DNA from: Halomonas meridiana
GTDB taxonomy: Bacteria > Pseudomonadota > Gammaproteobacteria > Pseudomonadales > Halomonadaceae
Direction: 5' to 3'
DNA: 64,000 nt
Assembly: GCF_009846525.1 (NCBI RefSeq)
Contig: NZ_CP024621.1
Coordinates: 682,001 to 746,000 of the forward strand
In this document: positions 1 to 9,638 of the stretch, piece after piece
Numbering within the stretch: the stretch's first letter is position 1
Layout of the letters: every line of letters starts with the position of its first letter
Notes under the pieces: model-generated
Databases searched by the model: none
Seen by the model: the letters and a program-made list of their open reading frames with translations, nothing else
What the model was told of the DNA's origin: nothing
Position numbers and translations under genes: made by a program

Positions 1-137
1 TGATAGTTCTGCCACGCATTCCAACCAAAGACGCCCGCCGCAGCGAGAACGGCACCGGCAATCAGCGAGGTTCCGTTCTCTTTCCACCAGCGTTTGACGA
101 CTTCTAGCTGCTCTTCTTCGCTTCTCAGCTCCGCCAC
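1..137 (-). CDS. yfgM: YfgM-like SecYEG-associated protein, N-terminal part only
   Basis: The 5' end of a gene that runs off the left edge of the window, about 45 codons. The protein starts with a charged stretch rich in Glu (SEEEQLEVVKRWWKENG) followed by one membrane helix of Ala, Gly and Val and then WNAWQNY. This is the typical N-terminus of YfgM, an inner-membrane protein with a periplasmic TPR domain that acts with SecYEG and PpiD. The GTG start at 137 is chosen because an AGGAGG lies 8 bases upstream. An in-frame ATG at 155 has no such site. It follows hisS in the usual hisS-yfgM order, which supports the call. The TPR domain lies outside the window. Confidence 0.8.
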   Translation of the reverse strand, partial: MAELRSEEEQLEVVKRWWKENGTSLIAGAVLAAAGVFGWNAWQNY

Positions 138-217
138 GGGCGGCCTCCTGTTCCATAGGTCAGCCGCCAATGCGGCTAACGAGTGTTCATCTGCCCAGTC
201 GGTGCTGGGCAGCGATG

Positions 218-1525
218 TTAGTGAGACGGTACGTTCGACAGTAACTCGCGAAGCGCGTCGGCCAGCTCGGTCTGGGACACTTGCTGCTGCTCGCGATCAT
301 CACGCAAAAACTTCAACGTGGCGGTTTGGTGGGCTAGCTCGTCCTCGCCTAGCAAAATCGCCACCGGCGCGGCGCTTTTATCGGCTTTCTTCATCCGGCT
401 TTTGAAGCTGCCGCCGCCGCAGTGCAGCTGCAGGCGTAACGAAGGCAGCGCACTGCGCAGCTGTTCGGCGAGCGTCAGCGCGGCCACGGTGGCGCTGTCA
501 TCCATCGGCATCAAGTAAACGTCGCAGCCGCCCAGCGCTTCGTTGGGCACTAGGTCGAGGGTGTCCAGCAGCAGGATCAGGCGTTCGATGCCCATGGCAA
601 AACCCACTGCAGGCGTGGGTTTGCCGCCCAGCTGCTCGACCAGACCGTCGTAGCGGCCGCCAGCGCACACGGTGCCTTGGCTGCCCAGTGCAGTGGTGGT
701 CCACTCGAACACCGTGCGGCAGTAGTAGTCCAGGCCGCGCACCAAACGTGGGTTGACCACGTACGGAATCCCGGAGGCATCCAGCATCGCTTTGAGCTGC
801 TCGAAATGCGCGCGGGACTCGTCGTCCAGGTGATCCATCAGCTGCGGAGCCGCGTCGAGCATCTCGGCCATCTCTGGGTTTTTCGAGTCCAGAATGCGCA
901 GCGGGTTGCTGGTCAGGCGCCGCTTGGAATCGTCATCGAGAATATCGTGGTGCTGCTCGAAGTAAGCCACTAGCTTATCGCGGTAGGCCGCACGGGCGTC
1001 AGCCGAGCCTAGCGAGTTCAACTCCAGGGTGACGTGCTCCATCAAGCCCAGCTCTTGCCACAGACGTGCCGAAAGCAAAATGACTTCGGCGTCGATATCC
1101 GGGCCTTCGAAGCCGTACGTCTCGACACCCACTTGGTGGAACTGGCGATAGCGTCCTTTCTGGGGGCGCTCGTGACGGAACATCGGCCCCTGGTACCAAA
1201 GCCGCTGGGTTTGGTTATGCAGCAAACCGTGTTCCATGGCCGCCCGCACGCAGCTGGCGGTGCCTTCGGGGCGCAGCGTCAGGCTGTCACCGTTGCGGTC
1301 GTCGAAGGTGTACATCTCTTTTTCGACGATGTCGGTGACTTCACCAATCGAACGGGCAAACAGCGCCGTCTGCTCCACAATCGGCGTACGCATTTCATCG
1401 AAGCCGTAACGGTGCATGAGTTGGCGTACTTTGCCCTCAAAAAATTGCCAGCGAGGGCTGTCGCTGGGCAATAGGTCGTTCATACCACGGATGGCTTGAA
1501 TCTTTTTAGCGGCGGACTTGCTCAA
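218..1525 (-). CDS. hisS: histidine--tRNA ligase
   Basis: Class II aminoacyl-tRNA synthetase that charges tRNA-His in the cytoplasm. About 435 residues, close to the E. coli enzyme. Visible signatures are [12 protein letters not shown] at the N-terminus, the motif 2 region [19 protein letters not shown], the histidine-specific loop [15 protein letters not shown], and the motif 3 region [11 protein letters not shown]. The anticodon-binding domain follows. The open frame extends to 1612, but a TTG at 1525 preceded by AAGGAG gives the family N-terminus ([14 protein letters not shown]), so it is preferred. It lies downstream of ispG with a 70-base gap and upstream of yfgM, the usual order. Confidence 0.95.
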   Translation of the reverse strand: MSKSAAKKIQAIRGMNDLLPSDSPRWQFFEGKVRQLMHRYGFDEMRTPIVEQTALFARSIGEVTDIVEKEMYTFDDRNGDSLTLRPEGTASCVRAAMEHGLLHNQTQRLWYQGPMFRHERPQKGRYRQFHQVGVETYGFEGPDIDAEVILLSARLWQELGLMEHVTLELNSLGSADARAAYRDKLVAYFEQHHDILDDDSKRRLTSNPLRILDSKNPEMAEMLDAAPQLMDHLDDESRAHFEQLKAMLDASGIPYVVNPRLVRGLDYYCRTVFEWTTTALGSQGTVCAGGRYDGLVEQLGGKPTPAVGFAMGIERLILLLDTLDLVPNEALGGCDVYLMPMDDSATVAALTLAEQLRSALPSLRLQLHCGGGSFKSRMKKADKSAAPVAILLGEDELAHQTATLKFLRDDREQQQVSQTELADALRELLSNVPSH

Positions 1526-1595
1526 TGAAAACTCCTTATGGGGCGGCAGCACACGAGGCGGGACGCTCACACCGCCTCTTTCAGCCACTGGGACG

Positions 1596-2723
1596 TTAAA
1601 CGCTGCGCGCAATCATGTTCTCTTGCTGCTGCTCTTTTTGACGCACTTTGTCGCGGATCAGCTTTTCCAGATCGTCGACGAGGTGGTCATTGCGCAGCTT
1701 GCTCGCCGGTTTGCCATCGATATAGACCAGGTTGGCAGGCGAGCCGCCGGTGAGGCCGATATCGGTCTCTTTGGCTTCGCCGGGGCCGTTGACCACACAG
1801 CCAATCACCGAAACGTCCAGCGGTGTCATCACGTCTTCCAGACGCTCTTCGAGCTGGTTCATGGTGCTGATGACATCAAAGTTCTGCCGCGAGCAGCTGG
1901 GGCAGGCGATAAAGTTAATGCCCTTGGCGCGCAGCTTCAGGCTCTTGAGCATATCGAACCCGACCTTGATCTCTTCCACCGGGTCGGCAGCCAGCGAGAC
2001 GCGAATGGTATCGCCGATACCGTCCATCAACAGCATGCCTAGGCCAATGGAGGACTTCACTGTGCCCGAACGCAGGCCGCCTGCTTCGGTGATACCCAGG
2101 TGCAGCGGCTGCTCGATGCGGGTGGCAAGGTCGCGATAAGCGGCCACCGCCATAAACACATCAGACGCTTTCACGCTGACTTTAAACTCCTGGAAATCGA
2201 GGCGGTCCAGGTGGTCAATATGGCGCATGGCGGACTCGACCAGTGCCGCAGGCGTGGGCTCGCCGTACTTCTTCTGCAGATCTTTTTCCAGCGATCCGGC
2301 GTTCACCCCGATACGGATTGGAATGCCGTGGTCGCGGGCGGCGCTTACCACCGCGCGTACGCGATCTTCCCGGCCAATGTTGCCGGGGTTGATGCGCAGA
2401 CAGTCAACGCCCAGCTCGGCCACGCGAAGGGCGATTTTGTAATCGAAATGAATGTCGGCAACGAGTGGGACGGCTACCCGCTGTTTGATTTTGCCGAAGG
2501 CTTCAGCGGCGTCCATATCCGGCACCGAGACACGGACGATATCCGCCCCGGCTTTTTCCAACTGCTGGATCTGGCCGACGGTGGCTTCCACGTCCAGCGT
2601 GTTGGTGTTGGTCATGCTTTGAACGGAGATCGGCGCATCGCCGCCTACGGCCACATTGCCAACATGAATTTGGCGTGACGGGCGGCGTTTGATCGGAGAA
2701 GGGGCGTGCATAAGACGGGTCAC
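1596..2723 (-). CDS. ispG: 4-hydroxy-3-methylbut-2-enyl diphosphate synthase (flavodoxin)
   Basis: Penultimate step of the MEP isoprenoid pathway: a [4Fe-4S] enzyme that converts methylerythritol cyclodiphosphate to HMBPP. The protein is about 375 residues. It shows the TIM-barrel start ([20 protein letters not shown]) and the C-terminal cluster domain with [11 protein letters not shown] and [10 protein letters not shown], which supply the three conserved Cys. The GTG start at 2723 overlaps the rodZ stop (GTGA), suggesting translational coupling. An ATG four codons in, at 2711, is an alternative. It sits between rodZ and hisS as in Pseudomonas and E. coli. Confidence 0.95.
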   Translation of the reverse strand: MTRLMHAPSPIKRRPSRQIHVGNVAVGGDAPISVQSMTNTNTLDVEATVGQIQQLEKAGADIVRVSVPDMDAAEAFGKIKQRVAVPLVADIHFDYKIALRVAELGVDCLRINPGNIGREDRVRAVVSAARDHGIPIRIGVNAGSLEKDLQKKYGEPTPAALVESAMRHIDHLDRLDFQEFKVSVKASDVFMAVAAYRDLATRIEQPLHLGITEAGGLRSGTVKSSIGLGMLLMDGIGDTIRVSLAADPVEEIKVGFDMLKSLKLRAKGINFIACPSCSRQNFDVISTMNQLEERLEDVMTPLDVSVIGCVVNGPGEAKETDIGLTGGSPANLVYIDGKPASKLRNDHLVDDLEKLIRDKVRQKEQQQENMIARSV

Positions 2724-3718
2724 TCTCCCAGGGTAAAGCGGGCAACGTTATTGGCACCGGCGCGCTCGGCAAGGTTGACGAGCTCGCCTTGGTAGCGCAG
2801 CTCTACACCGGTGGCGTTGCCGACGGTTAAACGAAAAGGCGGCTCGCCCTCAACGCTCGCGGTGGTGCCGGGGGTTTGCAGACCGACAAACACGCGCTGG
2901 TTGTTGGCATCGAAAATTTCGGTCCAGGACTGCTCGTTGAACGTCAGCTCGAGCAGGTTGGGGTTGGTCGCCGGGGCGGCCTCGGCGACGGTGTCTTCGG
3001 GCGCGTCTGCGTCGGCGGTCGGAGCGTCGGTTTCGGCTTCTGTCACCTGGGCGTCAGGCATTTCTTCGGTGGCCTGTACGCGCTCGTCAGTGTCAGCCAC
3101 GGGCGCGGTGCTGTCGTCGCTGGAGGCGCTGTCGGTAGACGCGTCGCTGGCTGCATCGCTCGTCAGCTCTTCGGTGACGGCAGGTTCAGGCGTGACCATT
3201 GGGGTAGGTTCGGGCGCTGGCTCAGGGGACGGTTCGCTCATGGGGGCGTCGTTCTCTTCCATGGCGGGGGAGGCGCCGATGCTCGGCGGCTCGCTGCCGC
3301 CGCGGCTCTGCCACCAGGCCACCGTCACGGCAATCAACCCGACGATCACCAGCAGCGTGACCAGTTTGAACAGCCACGCGCCGACCTTGGAGGGGGGCTT
3401 GGTGACAGCGACCGGCGTGACTTTGCGTTCCGCGTCGCTGGTGCCGTGGCGGGCTTGATAAGCGTCGAGCACCACGCGGTCATCCATGCCCAGGTATTTG
3501 GCATAGGCACGCAAATAGCCGCGACGATAAGCGGCAACGGGAATCTCTTCGTAATTATCACGCTCCAGGCCATCCACCACGGCCGGGCGCAGATTGAGGG
3601 CGCGGGCGGCATCCGCCAGCGGGACGCCGAGCGATTCGCGTTGACGAGAGAGCAACTCACCAGGGGTTGCCGTGCTGTGGGCCGTAGTAACGCTATCGTG
3701 TAACTGTGTGTCGCTCAT
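2720..3718 (-). CDS. rodZ: cytoskeleton protein RodZ
   Basis: Membrane protein that links the MreB cytoskeleton to the cell-wall elongation machinery. The 332 residues show an N-terminal helix-turn-helix domain (about 20-95, with [18 protein letters not shown] and [14 protein letters not shown]), one membrane helix (about 115-135), and a long Ala/Glu/Asp/Pro-rich periplasmic linker (about 140-250). A C-terminal beta-rich domain follows ([20 protein letters not shown]). The very acidic linker fits a halophilic or salt-tolerant host (inference). It lies between pilW and ispG with the ispG start overlapping its stop. Confidence 0.93.
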   Translation of the reverse strand: MSDTQLHDSVTTAHSTATPGELLSRQRESLGVPLADAARALNLRPAVVDGLERDNYEEIPVAAYRRGYLRAYAKYLGMDDRVVLDAYQARHGTSDAERKVTPVAVTKPPSKVGAWLFKLVTLLVIVGLIAVTVAWWQSRGGSEPPSIGASPAMEENDAPMSEPSPEPAPEPTPMVTPEPAVTEELTSDAASDASTDSASSDDSTAPVADTDERVQATEEMPDAQVTEAETDAPTADADAPEDTVAEAAPATNPNLLELTFNEQSWTEIFDANNQRVFVGLQTPGTTASVEGEPPFRLTVGNATGVELRYQGELVNLAERAGANNVARFTLGE

Positions 3719-3758
3719 AGCTGAGCATCCTTCAATAATGTGGTGATCAGGGCGGCAA

Positions 3759-4493
3759 TCAGTTGTTTAGCAAGCGCTGGTAGTCGGCAGCCGCGGCGTC
3801 GTCACCGCGGGCGAGGGCGACATCGATCGCCATTTCCAGTGCCGCTGGGTCTGGGCCCGCTAGCTGCAAATAGTTCTGCAGCGGTGCCCAGGCCTGATCA
3901 TAATTGCCCTGCGAAACTTCCAGTTCGGCTAACATTAAATACCCGCGTGGGTTGCGCGGGTCGATGCTTTGCGCGCGTTGCAAACGTTCGCGCGCTTTAT
4001 CCAATTCGTCGATGGCCAAATAACACTGGCCCAGGTTGGTAAAGAGCTGGGCGCGATTGGCATATTGGGCATCCTGGGATGCCATTTCTAACTGTTCGCA
4101 GGCTTTGGAAAACTCGGCCTGCTGATACAAAAACGCCGCGTAGTTGTTACGCGCGCGGGTGAACGATGGCTCGGCATCCAGCGCCTGCTGGAAGTAGCGA
4201 TTGGCCAGCTCGCTCTCCCCCTGCTGTTGGTAGACCAGCGCAAGCGCTTGAAGTGCCTCCGCATGACGCGGGTTCAACTCCAGGGCACGGTCGAGGGCAT
4301 TCAGTGCGCGTGGCAGGTTATCACGCTCTAGGTAGGCGACGCCAAGCTGGGTATAGGCATCTACCGCATCGGGATTGGCATCAGTACGGACCCCCTGGCC
4401 AGAGGTGGCACAGCCCGCCAGCAGCAGGCTGCCAGCAAGCACGGACAGCATGGGCATCCTGATGGAGGTAATGCGCCTGCGGTGACCGATCAT
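3759..4493 (-). CDS. pilW: type IV pilus biogenesis/stability lipoprotein PilW (PilF)
   Basis: Outer-membrane lipoprotein that stabilises the PilQ secretin in type IV pilus assembly. It has an N-terminal signal with a lipobox (LLLAGC) after a basic stretch. Several tetratricopeptide repeats follow through the rest of the 244 residues (for example AYLERDNLPRALNALDRALE and ALVYQQQGESELANRYFQQA). The start at 4493 gives the basic n-region expected for a lipoprotein signal; an inner ATG at 4457 would leave it very short. Gene order rlmN-pilW-rodZ matches Pseudomonas pilF. No other pilus genes are in the window. Confidence 0.88.
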   Translation of the reverse strand: MIGHRRRITSIRMPMLSVLAGSLLLAGCATSGQGVRTDANPDAVDAYTQLGVAYLERDNLPRALNALDRALELNPRHAEALQALALVYQQQGESELANRYFQQALDAEPSFTRARNNYAAFLYQQAEFSKACEQLEMASQDAQYANRAQLFTNLGQCYLAIDELDKARERLQRAQSIDPRNPRGYLMLAELEVSQGNYDQAWAPLQNYLQLAGPDPAALEMAIDVALARGDDAAAADYQRLLNN

Positions 4494-4612
4494 CTACGCC
4501 CTCTTGAGTCGAAACGGTTGAGCCAGTGCCGTACTGCGGACGCTTGGCGAGCGCCCGGCAAAAAACGTGTCCATCAAAGCGCTGTGTCGGTTGGAAGTCA
4601 AGACAGCAGCGG

Positions 4613-5797
4613 TTAGTCAGCGTCGAGCTGCACGGACTGAATGTAGCGTGCGCTGCGCTTGGTACGGTCTTTCACACGGCCTACCAGCTGACCACAGGCG
4701 GCATCGATGTCGTCACCGCGGGTGGTCCGCACGGTGGCGTTGTACTCTAGATCGTACAGCCACTGTTGAAAGCGCATCACTTGGTTACGTGAAGGCTTCT
4801 CATAACCTGAATTCGGGAACGGGTTAAACGGAATCAGGTTGATTTTGCACGGCAGTTCTTTAAGCAGCGCGGCGAGCTGCTCAGCGTGCTTCTGCTGATC
4901 GTTGACGTCTTTGATCAGCGTGTACTCGATGGTGACCTGACGGTTATCGGGACACTTGGCCAGATAGCGGTGGCAGGCATCCAGCAGCGCACGGATGTTG
5001 TACTTACGGTTGATCGGCACCAGTTCGTTGCGCAGCTCATCGGTGGAGGCGTGCAGCGAAATGGCAAGGCTCACATCCAGTTCGTCGCCTAGTTTGTCCA
5101 TCATCGGCACGACGCCAGAGGTGGAGAGCGTGACGCGACGTTTGGAGAGCCCGTAGCCGTTATCGTCGAGCATCAGCTTCATGGCAGGCACGACGTTATC
5201 GAAATTGAGCAGCGGTTCGCCCATCCCCATCATGACCACGTTGGTCACCGGGCGGTTGGCGGTATCACGGCGCGGGCCCACGCTGCGTTGGGCGACCCAC
5301 ACCTGGCCGATGATCTCGGCGGCGGTCAAGTTACGCTGGAACCCCTGCTTGCCAGTCGAACAGAAGCTGCAGTCCAGCGAGCAGCCCACCTGGGAAGAGA
5401 CGCATAGCGTGCGCCGCTTTCCGTTCTCGGCCGGAATCAGGACCGTCTCGACGTAGCTGCCATCTTCCACCTCTAACACCCATTTACGGGTACCGTCGCT
5501 GGACGTGCCTTCGTAGACAACCCCTGGGCCGCGAATTTCAGCGACTTGGGCGAGCTTGTCGCGCAGCGGCTTCGACAGGTTGGTCATCGCCGTAAAGTCG
5601 TCGATACCCTCCTGGTGAATCCACTTCATGACCTGCGTGGCGCGAAACTTCTTTTCGCCGATCGACAAAAAGAACGCTTCCATCTGCTCGCGGGAGAGAC
5701 CCAGCAGGTTCTGGCGAGCGGGAGACGCGTGTTCGGTCGTCGCGCTATCGGGCGTTGTGTGAGTGGCAGGCGTATGTTGAGCTACGGTGGTGGTCAT
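4613..5797 (-). CDS. rlmN: dual-specificity 23S rRNA / tRNA adenine-C2 methyltransferase RlmN
   Basis: Radical-SAM enzyme that methylates A2503 of 23S rRNA and A37 of some tRNAs. The 394 residues contain the radical-SAM cluster motif [11 protein letters not shown] (CxxxCxxC), the [12 protein letters not shown] motif, and the C-terminal segment [14 protein letters not shown] with the conserved Cys used in catalysis. An N-terminal extension of roughly 30 residues rich in Thr and Ala precedes the conserved start at [13 protein letters not shown]. It lies between ndk and pilW as in relatives. Confidence 0.95.
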   Translation of the reverse strand: MTTTVAQHTPATHTTPDSATTEHASPARQNLLGLSREQMEAFFLSIGEKKFRATQVMKWIHQEGIDDFTAMTNLSKPLRDKLAQVAEIRGPGVVYEGTSSDGTRKWVLEVEDGSYVETVLIPAENGKRRTLCVSSQVGCSLDCSFCSTGKQGFQRNLTAAEIIGQVWVAQRSVGPRRDTANRPVTNVVMMGMGEPLLNFDNVVPAMKLMLDDNGYGLSKRRVTLSTSGVVPMMDKLGDELDVSLAISLHASTDELRNELVPINRKYNIRALLDACHRYLAKCPDNRQVTIEYTLIKDVNDQQKHAEQLAALLKELPCKINLIPFNPFPNSGYEKPSRNQVMRFQQWLYDLEYNATVRTTRGDDIDAACGQLVGRVKDRTKRSARYIQSVQLDAD

Positions 5798-5819
5798 GGC
5801 GGTCAGCGTTCAGAAAGAG

Positions 5820-5838
5820 GCGGGGGCAGAGCCCCCGC
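5820..5838 (-). terminator. hairpin downstream of ndk, likely terminator
   Basis: A perfect 8-base stem (GCGGGGGC / GCCCCCGC) with a 3-base loop lies between ndk and rlmN. Read on the minus strand it follows the ndk stop by about 40 bases and is trailed by CTCTTTCTG, a weak T-rich tail. It probably ends or attenuates ndk transcripts. Confidence 0.5.
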
Positions 5839-5879
5839 GAAAATGGCCGGCAACGAAGGTTGAAACGGCGGCGCTTGGT

Positions 5880-6305
5880 TTAGCGCGGGCAGATTTCGTC
5901 GTTACCGAAGAAGTAGCTAATTTCGCGCTCGGCGCTTTCCGGAGAATCAGAGCCATGGACAGCGTTGGCATCGATTGTTTCCGCAAAGTCGGCGCGGATG
6001 GTGCCCGGAGCGGCTTCTTTCGGGTTGGTGGCACCCATCAGCTCACGGTTTTTCGCGATGGCGCCTTCGCCTTCCAGTACCTGTACGACGACCGGACCAG
6101 AGGTCATGAAGCCAACCAGGTCTTTGAAGAAGGGACGCTCTTTGTGCTCGGCGTAGAAACCGCCTGCCTTCTCTTCAGAGAGGTGCAGCATTTTGGCGGC
6201 TACGACTTGCAGGCCGGCTTTTTCAAAGCGAGCGATGATGTCGCCAATGGCATTTTTTGCAACGGCATCGGGCTTGATGATGGAAAGAGTACGTTCAGTC
6301 GCCAT
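5880..6305 (-). CDS. ndk: nucleoside diphosphate kinase
   Basis: Transfers the gamma phosphate between nucleoside triphosphates and diphosphates through a phospho-His. The 141 residues match the family length. The N-terminus [15 protein letters not shown] is characteristic, and the active-site region reads [16 protein letters not shown] with the catalytic His. The ATG at 6305 has a GGAG a few bases upstream. It is followed by rlmN, as in Pseudomonas, where ndk also comes right after the isc genes. Confidence 0.97.
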   Translation of the reverse strand: MATERTLSIIKPDAVAKNAIGDIIARFEKAGLQVVAAKMLHLSEEKAGGFYAEHKERPFFKDLVGFMTSGPVVVQVLEGEGAIAKNRELMGATNPKEAAPGTIRADFAETIDANAVHGSDSPESAEREISYFFGNDEICPR

Positions 6306-6340
6306 GCAGAAATCTCCTTAAAAGGGATAAAGCAGAAATT

Positions 6341-6364
6341 GCCGCCCCGGAAAGCCGGGGCGGC
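6341..6364 (-). terminator. GC-rich hairpin between iscA and ndk
   Basis: A perfect 10-base stem (GCCGCCCCGG / CCGGGGCGGC) with an AAAG loop. On the minus strand it lies about 120 bases after iscA and is followed by AATTTCTG, so it may terminate the iscRSA transcript ahead of ndk. On the plus strand it is followed by an A-rich run. The T tail is short, so strength is uncertain. Confidence 0.5.
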
Positions 6365-6483
6365 GCAGGAAAAAAGTGGTCGGCTAGGGCCGTCGGTGGC
6401 AGCGGCTGCCGAGTGGCCGCGATTATAGCGCCTCCCGGTGGGGATGAATACCGGTGATGTGCGCAACCGTCCTGGCGGGTGGT

Positions 6484-6810
6484 TTAGACCGTGAAGCTTT
6501 CACCGCAGCCGCACTGATCTTTGACATTGGGGTTGTTGAAGCGGAAAAAGCGGTTCAAGCCTTCGTTGACGTAATCCACTTCGCTGCCGTCCAGCATCTC
6601 TACCGCGTCTGGCGCGACGTACACGCTGGCACCGTGAGCTTCGAAGCGCACGTCGTCCGCTTGGGCTTCGTCGGCGAAGTCCAGTACGTAGCTGTAACCC
6701 GAGCAGCCGCTGGGTTTGACCGATACCCGAAGGCCCAGGCCTTGGCCGCGCTCGTCGAGTACGCGATGGATCTGTTCAGCCGCTGCGGGGGTAATGTTCA
6801 GTGTTGCCAT
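6484..6810 (-). CDS. iscA: A-type iron-sulfur carrier protein IscA
   Basis: A-type carrier that delivers Fe-S clusters or iron to target proteins. The 108 residues carry the three conserved cysteines of the family: Cys36 in KPSGCSGYSY, and Cys100 and Cys102 in the C-terminal QCGCGESF. It sits 55 bases after iscS, where iscU would normally come first. ErpA is an alternative name for such proteins; the position in the isc cluster favours IscA. See the finding on the missing iscU. Confidence 0.9.
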   Translation of the reverse strand: MATLNITPAAAEQIHRVLDERGQGLGLRVSVKPSGCSGYSYVLDFADEAQADDVRFEAHGASVYVAPDAVEMLDGSEVDYVNEGLNRFFRFNNPNVKDQCGCGESFTV

Positions 6811-6864
6811 GGAGCGTTCTCCTTTGAGAAGTCGTTAGCCGTGCGTCAGGAGAGCGTCAGCCGC

Positions 6865-8040
6865 CTAACGTGCGTTGGCACGTAAGCCGCTCACCGCGTG
6901 GCGCAGTAAGGTTAGTGCGTGGTCGATCTCGGCCGCTTGGGTAAAGCGCCCAACGCTGATACGTAGCGACGAGAGCGCCAGCCGACGGGGCGTGCCAATG
7001 CCCAATAGAACATAAGAGGGGTCGACGCTGGCCGAGTTGCAGGCCGAGCCGGTGGATACCGCGACGTCCCGCAGTGCCATCAACAGCGCCTCGCCATCGA
7101 CACCTTCGAAGGCCAGATTGACGATGTTGGGAACGACGTTCTCGGATGGCGAGTTGGGAACGACGCCCTCCAGATCGGCCAAGCCACTTAACAAGCGCTC
7201 GCGTAGCGCGGTGATGCGCGCTTGGTCATCGTCCTGCTGCTGCTGCATGACGGCAAAGGCTTCCCCCATCCCGGCGATCTGATGGGTGGGCAGCGTGCCG
7301 GAACGCATGCCGCGCTCATGCCCGCCGCCATGAATCAGCGCTTCGATGCGAATGTCTGGGTGGCGCTTCACGTACAGCGCGCCAACACCCTTGGGGCCGT
7401 AGGCTTTATGGCCCGAGAGCGACATCAAATCGATGTGCTGGGCGATGACGTCGAGCGGCACTCGTCCTACCGCTTGCGCGGCATCGGTATGAAAGGCCGC
7501 GCCAAAGTCATGGGCGACGTCTGCCAAAGCGGCAATGTCATTGATGCTGCCCAGTTCGTTATTCACCGTCATGAGCGATACCAGCGCCGTATCGTCGCGC
7601 ATGGCGGCGCGCAGCTGCTCGGGCGTCACGCGCCCGTCGCGGCCGGGGGGCAGCCAAGTGACCTCGAAGCCTTCACTCTCCAGCGCCTTGGCGGTATCCA
7701 CCACGGCTTTATGCTCGATGGTGGAGGTGACAAGGTGCATGCCACGTTCGCGGTTGGCGCGCATGAAGCCAATCAGCGCGAGGTTGTTGGCTTCGGTGGC
7801 ACCGCTGGTCCACACGATTTCACGCGGGTCGGCGCCGATCATGTCGGCCACTTGGCGGCGCGCCTGCTCGACCACTTGTTCGGCTTGCCAGCCCAGCATA
7901 TGGCTACGGGAGGCGGGATTGGCGAAGAGTTGGTCGACCGTGAGGTAACGCTGCATGACCTCGGCCACGCGATCATCGACCGGCGTCGTGGCGGCATAAT
8001 CGAGATAAATGGGCAGCGAGGGAGTAGCAGTCATCGTCAT
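6865..8040 (-). CDS. iscS: cysteine desulfurase IscS-like, short C-terminus
   Basis: PLP enzyme that removes sulfur from cysteine for Fe-S cluster, thiouridine and cofactor synthesis. It starts with the family motif PIYLDYAATTPVDDRV, has the PLP-lysine region SLSGHKAYGPKG and the active-site Cys loop STGSACNSASVDPSYVL. The start is ATG 8040 (or 8034); the open frame beyond it is not conserved. The protein is about 391 residues and ends soon after EIDHALTLLRHAV. It lacks the roughly 15-20 residue tail ending in Trp/His that E. coli IscS uses to dock IscU, in line with the missing iscU gene. Confidence 0.9.
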   Translation of the reverse strand: MTMTATPSLPIYLDYAATTPVDDRVAEVMQRYLTVDQLFANPASRSHMLGWQAEQVVEQARRQVADMIGADPREIVWTSGATEANNLALIGFMRANRERGMHLVTSTIEHKAVVDTAKALESEGFEVTWLPPGRDGRVTPEQLRAAMRDDTALVSLMTVNNELGSINDIAALADVAHDFGAAFHTDAAQAVGRVPLDVIAQHIDLMSLSGHKAYGPKGVGALYVKRHPDIRIEALIHGGGHERGMRSGTLPTHQIAGMGEAFAVMQQQQDDDQARITALRERLLSGLADLEGVVPNSPSENVVPNIVNLAFEGVDGEALLMALRDVAVSTGSACNSASVDPSYVLLGIGTPRRLALSSLRISVGRFTQAAEIDHALTLLRHAVSGLRANAR

Positions 8041-8065
8041 GGGTTCCAGCGTGCAGTAAAGGCCG

Positions 8066-8533
8066 TCAAGGAGAGGAGGCGAGGATGCCCGCCTCGACCC
8101 GCTGTTTTTGACGGGTAGCGATGCGGATGACATCCGGGCGCTGTATCAGTTGCGCCAGGGTAATATCGTCGAGAAAACTGCGGATTTGCCCGGATAGCTC
8201 GCACCATAAATGGTGTGTCAAACAGGTATCGCCCTGCTGGCAATCGGATAGCCCCTGGCAGCGAGTCGCGTCGACGGTTTCATTGACCGCATCGATCACT
8301 TGGGACACGCTGATCGCCTCGGGCGCTTTGGCCAACAGGTAGCCGCCACCCGGCCCGCGCACGCTGCTGACCAATCCCGCCCGGCGCAGTCTGGCAAACA
8401 GTTGCTCCAGGTAGGAGAGTGAAATCTCCTGGCGCTGGGAGATGTCCCCCAGACTGGTGGGGCCGCTGGGGGCGTTGATCGCCAAATCCAGCATGGCGGT
8501 AACGGCGTAACGGCCTTTTGTGGTCAAGCGCAT
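8066..8533 (-). CDS. iscR: Fe-S cluster-sensing transcriptional regulator IscR
   Basis: Rrf2-family repressor that binds a [2Fe-2S] cluster and controls Fe-S assembly genes. It has an N-terminal winged helix ([18 protein letters not shown]) and the cluster ligands Cys92, Cys98, Cys104 and His107 (in [17 protein letters not shown]), spaced exactly as in E. coli IscR. It is the first gene of the reduced iscRSA cluster; iscS starts 25 bases after it. A likely IscR site overlaps its own promoter (8586-8618), which points to autorepression. Confidence 0.95.
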   Translation of the reverse strand: MRLTTKGRYAVTAMLDLAINAPSGPTSLGDISQRQEISLSYLEQLFARLRRAGLVSSVRGPGGGYLLAKAPEAISVSQVIDAVNETVDATRCQGLSDCQQGDTCLTHHLWCELSGQIRSFLDDITLAQLIQRPDVIRIATRQKQRVEAGILASSP

Positions 8534-8585
8534 GACAGGTACCTCGTCGCTGAGCGTTCAGCGCACTGGCAGCAAATGTTGCGCC

Positions 8586-8618
8586 ATTATGGAAATCCTG
8601 AGTGCTTTGGTCAACTAT
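8586..8618 (-). promoter_or_regulatory. iscR promoter with type 1 IscR-binding site
   Basis: On the minus strand a TTGACC (8614-8609) and CATAAT (8591-8586) are 17 bases apart, a good sigma-70 promoter about 50 bases upstream of the iscR start. A 25-base element at 8618-8594 overlaps it. Its left half ATAGTTGAC fits the known IscR type 1 consensus ATASYYGAC fully and its right half fits at most positions. The -35 box contains the TGA stop of cysE. Confidence 0.7.
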
Positions 8619-9474
8619 TGCGGGAAGCGCTGTCCTCCGCCGCTGTATCGCTACGCTCCTGGGCGGCGCGGCCAAGCCCGGGGCAACCGGTGTCGTTTTC
8701 CTCCAGAATATCGGCAAAGTCTTCATCCCGCAGGGCGGGGAGCTGGCCGTCGCGGTAGTTGGCGTCCAGTTTGCGCAGCGTCGAGCACATGCGTTCGATA
8801 CGCTCGTCCACGGCGTGCATGTGATCGAGCATGGCCTGCATCGAGCGCGCCACGGGGTCGGGCATATCTTGGCTAACGCCATAAGCATCGAAGCCAAATT
8901 TCTGGCAGATGGCTTCACGGCGGGCCGGGTCGACGTCCAGCGCTTCTTCCACATCCGGGTCGGCGCGTTTGACGATTTTGCCGGGAATGCCCACAACGGT
9001 GGCGCCCGCTGGCACTTCTTTGGTGACCACCGCGTTAGAACCGATCTTGGCCCCGGCACCCACGGTAAATGGCCCCAATATTTTGGCCCCAGCACCGACG
9101 ATGACGCCATCTTCCAGCGTAGGGTGGCGCTTGCCTTTGTTCCAGCTAGTGCCGCCTAGCGTCACGCCTTGATAGAGCGTGACGTTATCGCCCACTCGGG
9201 CGGTTTCGCCAATCACCACGCCCATGCCGTGGTCGATGAAAAAGCGTCGCCCGATGGTCGCGCCCGGGTGAATTTCGATGCCGGTCAGCCAGCGGGAGAA
9301 GGTCGATAGCGTCCGTGCCAACCATTTGAAGTTCTTATTCCATAGCCAATGGCTGCAACGGTGCAGCAGTAAGGCGTGCAGGCCAGGATAGTTGGTCAGC
9401 ACCTCAAGAAAGTTACGTGCCGCAGGGTCGCGGTCGAAAACGCTATTGATGTCTTCACGCAGGCGTTGAAACAT
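8611..9474 (-). CDS. cysE: serine O-acetyltransferase
   Basis: Makes O-acetylserine from serine and acetyl-CoA, the first step of cysteine synthesis. The 287 residues contain the left-handed beta-helix hexapeptide repeats ([51 protein letters not shown]) and end the repeat domain with [12 protein letters not shown]. The C-terminal extension of about 90 residues is longer than in the short EpsC-type enzymes. It stands just upstream of iscR, so sulfur assimilation and cysteine desulfuration genes are neighbours, as in many gammaproteobacteria. Confidence 0.95.
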   Translation of the reverse strand: MFQRLREDINSVFDRDPAARNFLEVLTNYPGLHALLLHRCSHWLWNKNFKWLARTLSTFSRWLTGIEIHPGATIGRRFFIDHGMGVVIGETARVGDNVTLYQGVTLGGTSWNKGKRHPTLEDGVIVGAGAKILGPFTVGAGAKIGSNAVVTKEVPAGATVVGIPGKIVKRADPDVEEALDVDPARREAICQKFGFDAYGVSQDMPDPVARSMQAMLDHMHAVDERIERMCSTLRKLDANYRDGQLPALRDEDFADILEENDTGCPGLGRAAQERSDTAAEDSASRNS

Positions 9475-9638
9475 GGGTGATCCTTGGGCGATAGGGGAGG
9501 CGGCAGCAATACGGTATTGGAATTGGTTGAGTGCAAAGCGGCAATCGATAAGGCGATGTTGGGGCGCGTCGATGTAACTTCAAGTTTAGGCCATGGCCGC
9601 TTTGCTGGCGCCATTTGCGACGAGGGCGCCGTGACGGG

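Noticed and set aside
2811..3703. Long plus-strand open frames opposite rodZ
   Set aside because: They are shadows caused by the biased codons of the Ala/Glu-rich RodZ linker; rodZ is well supported on the other strand.
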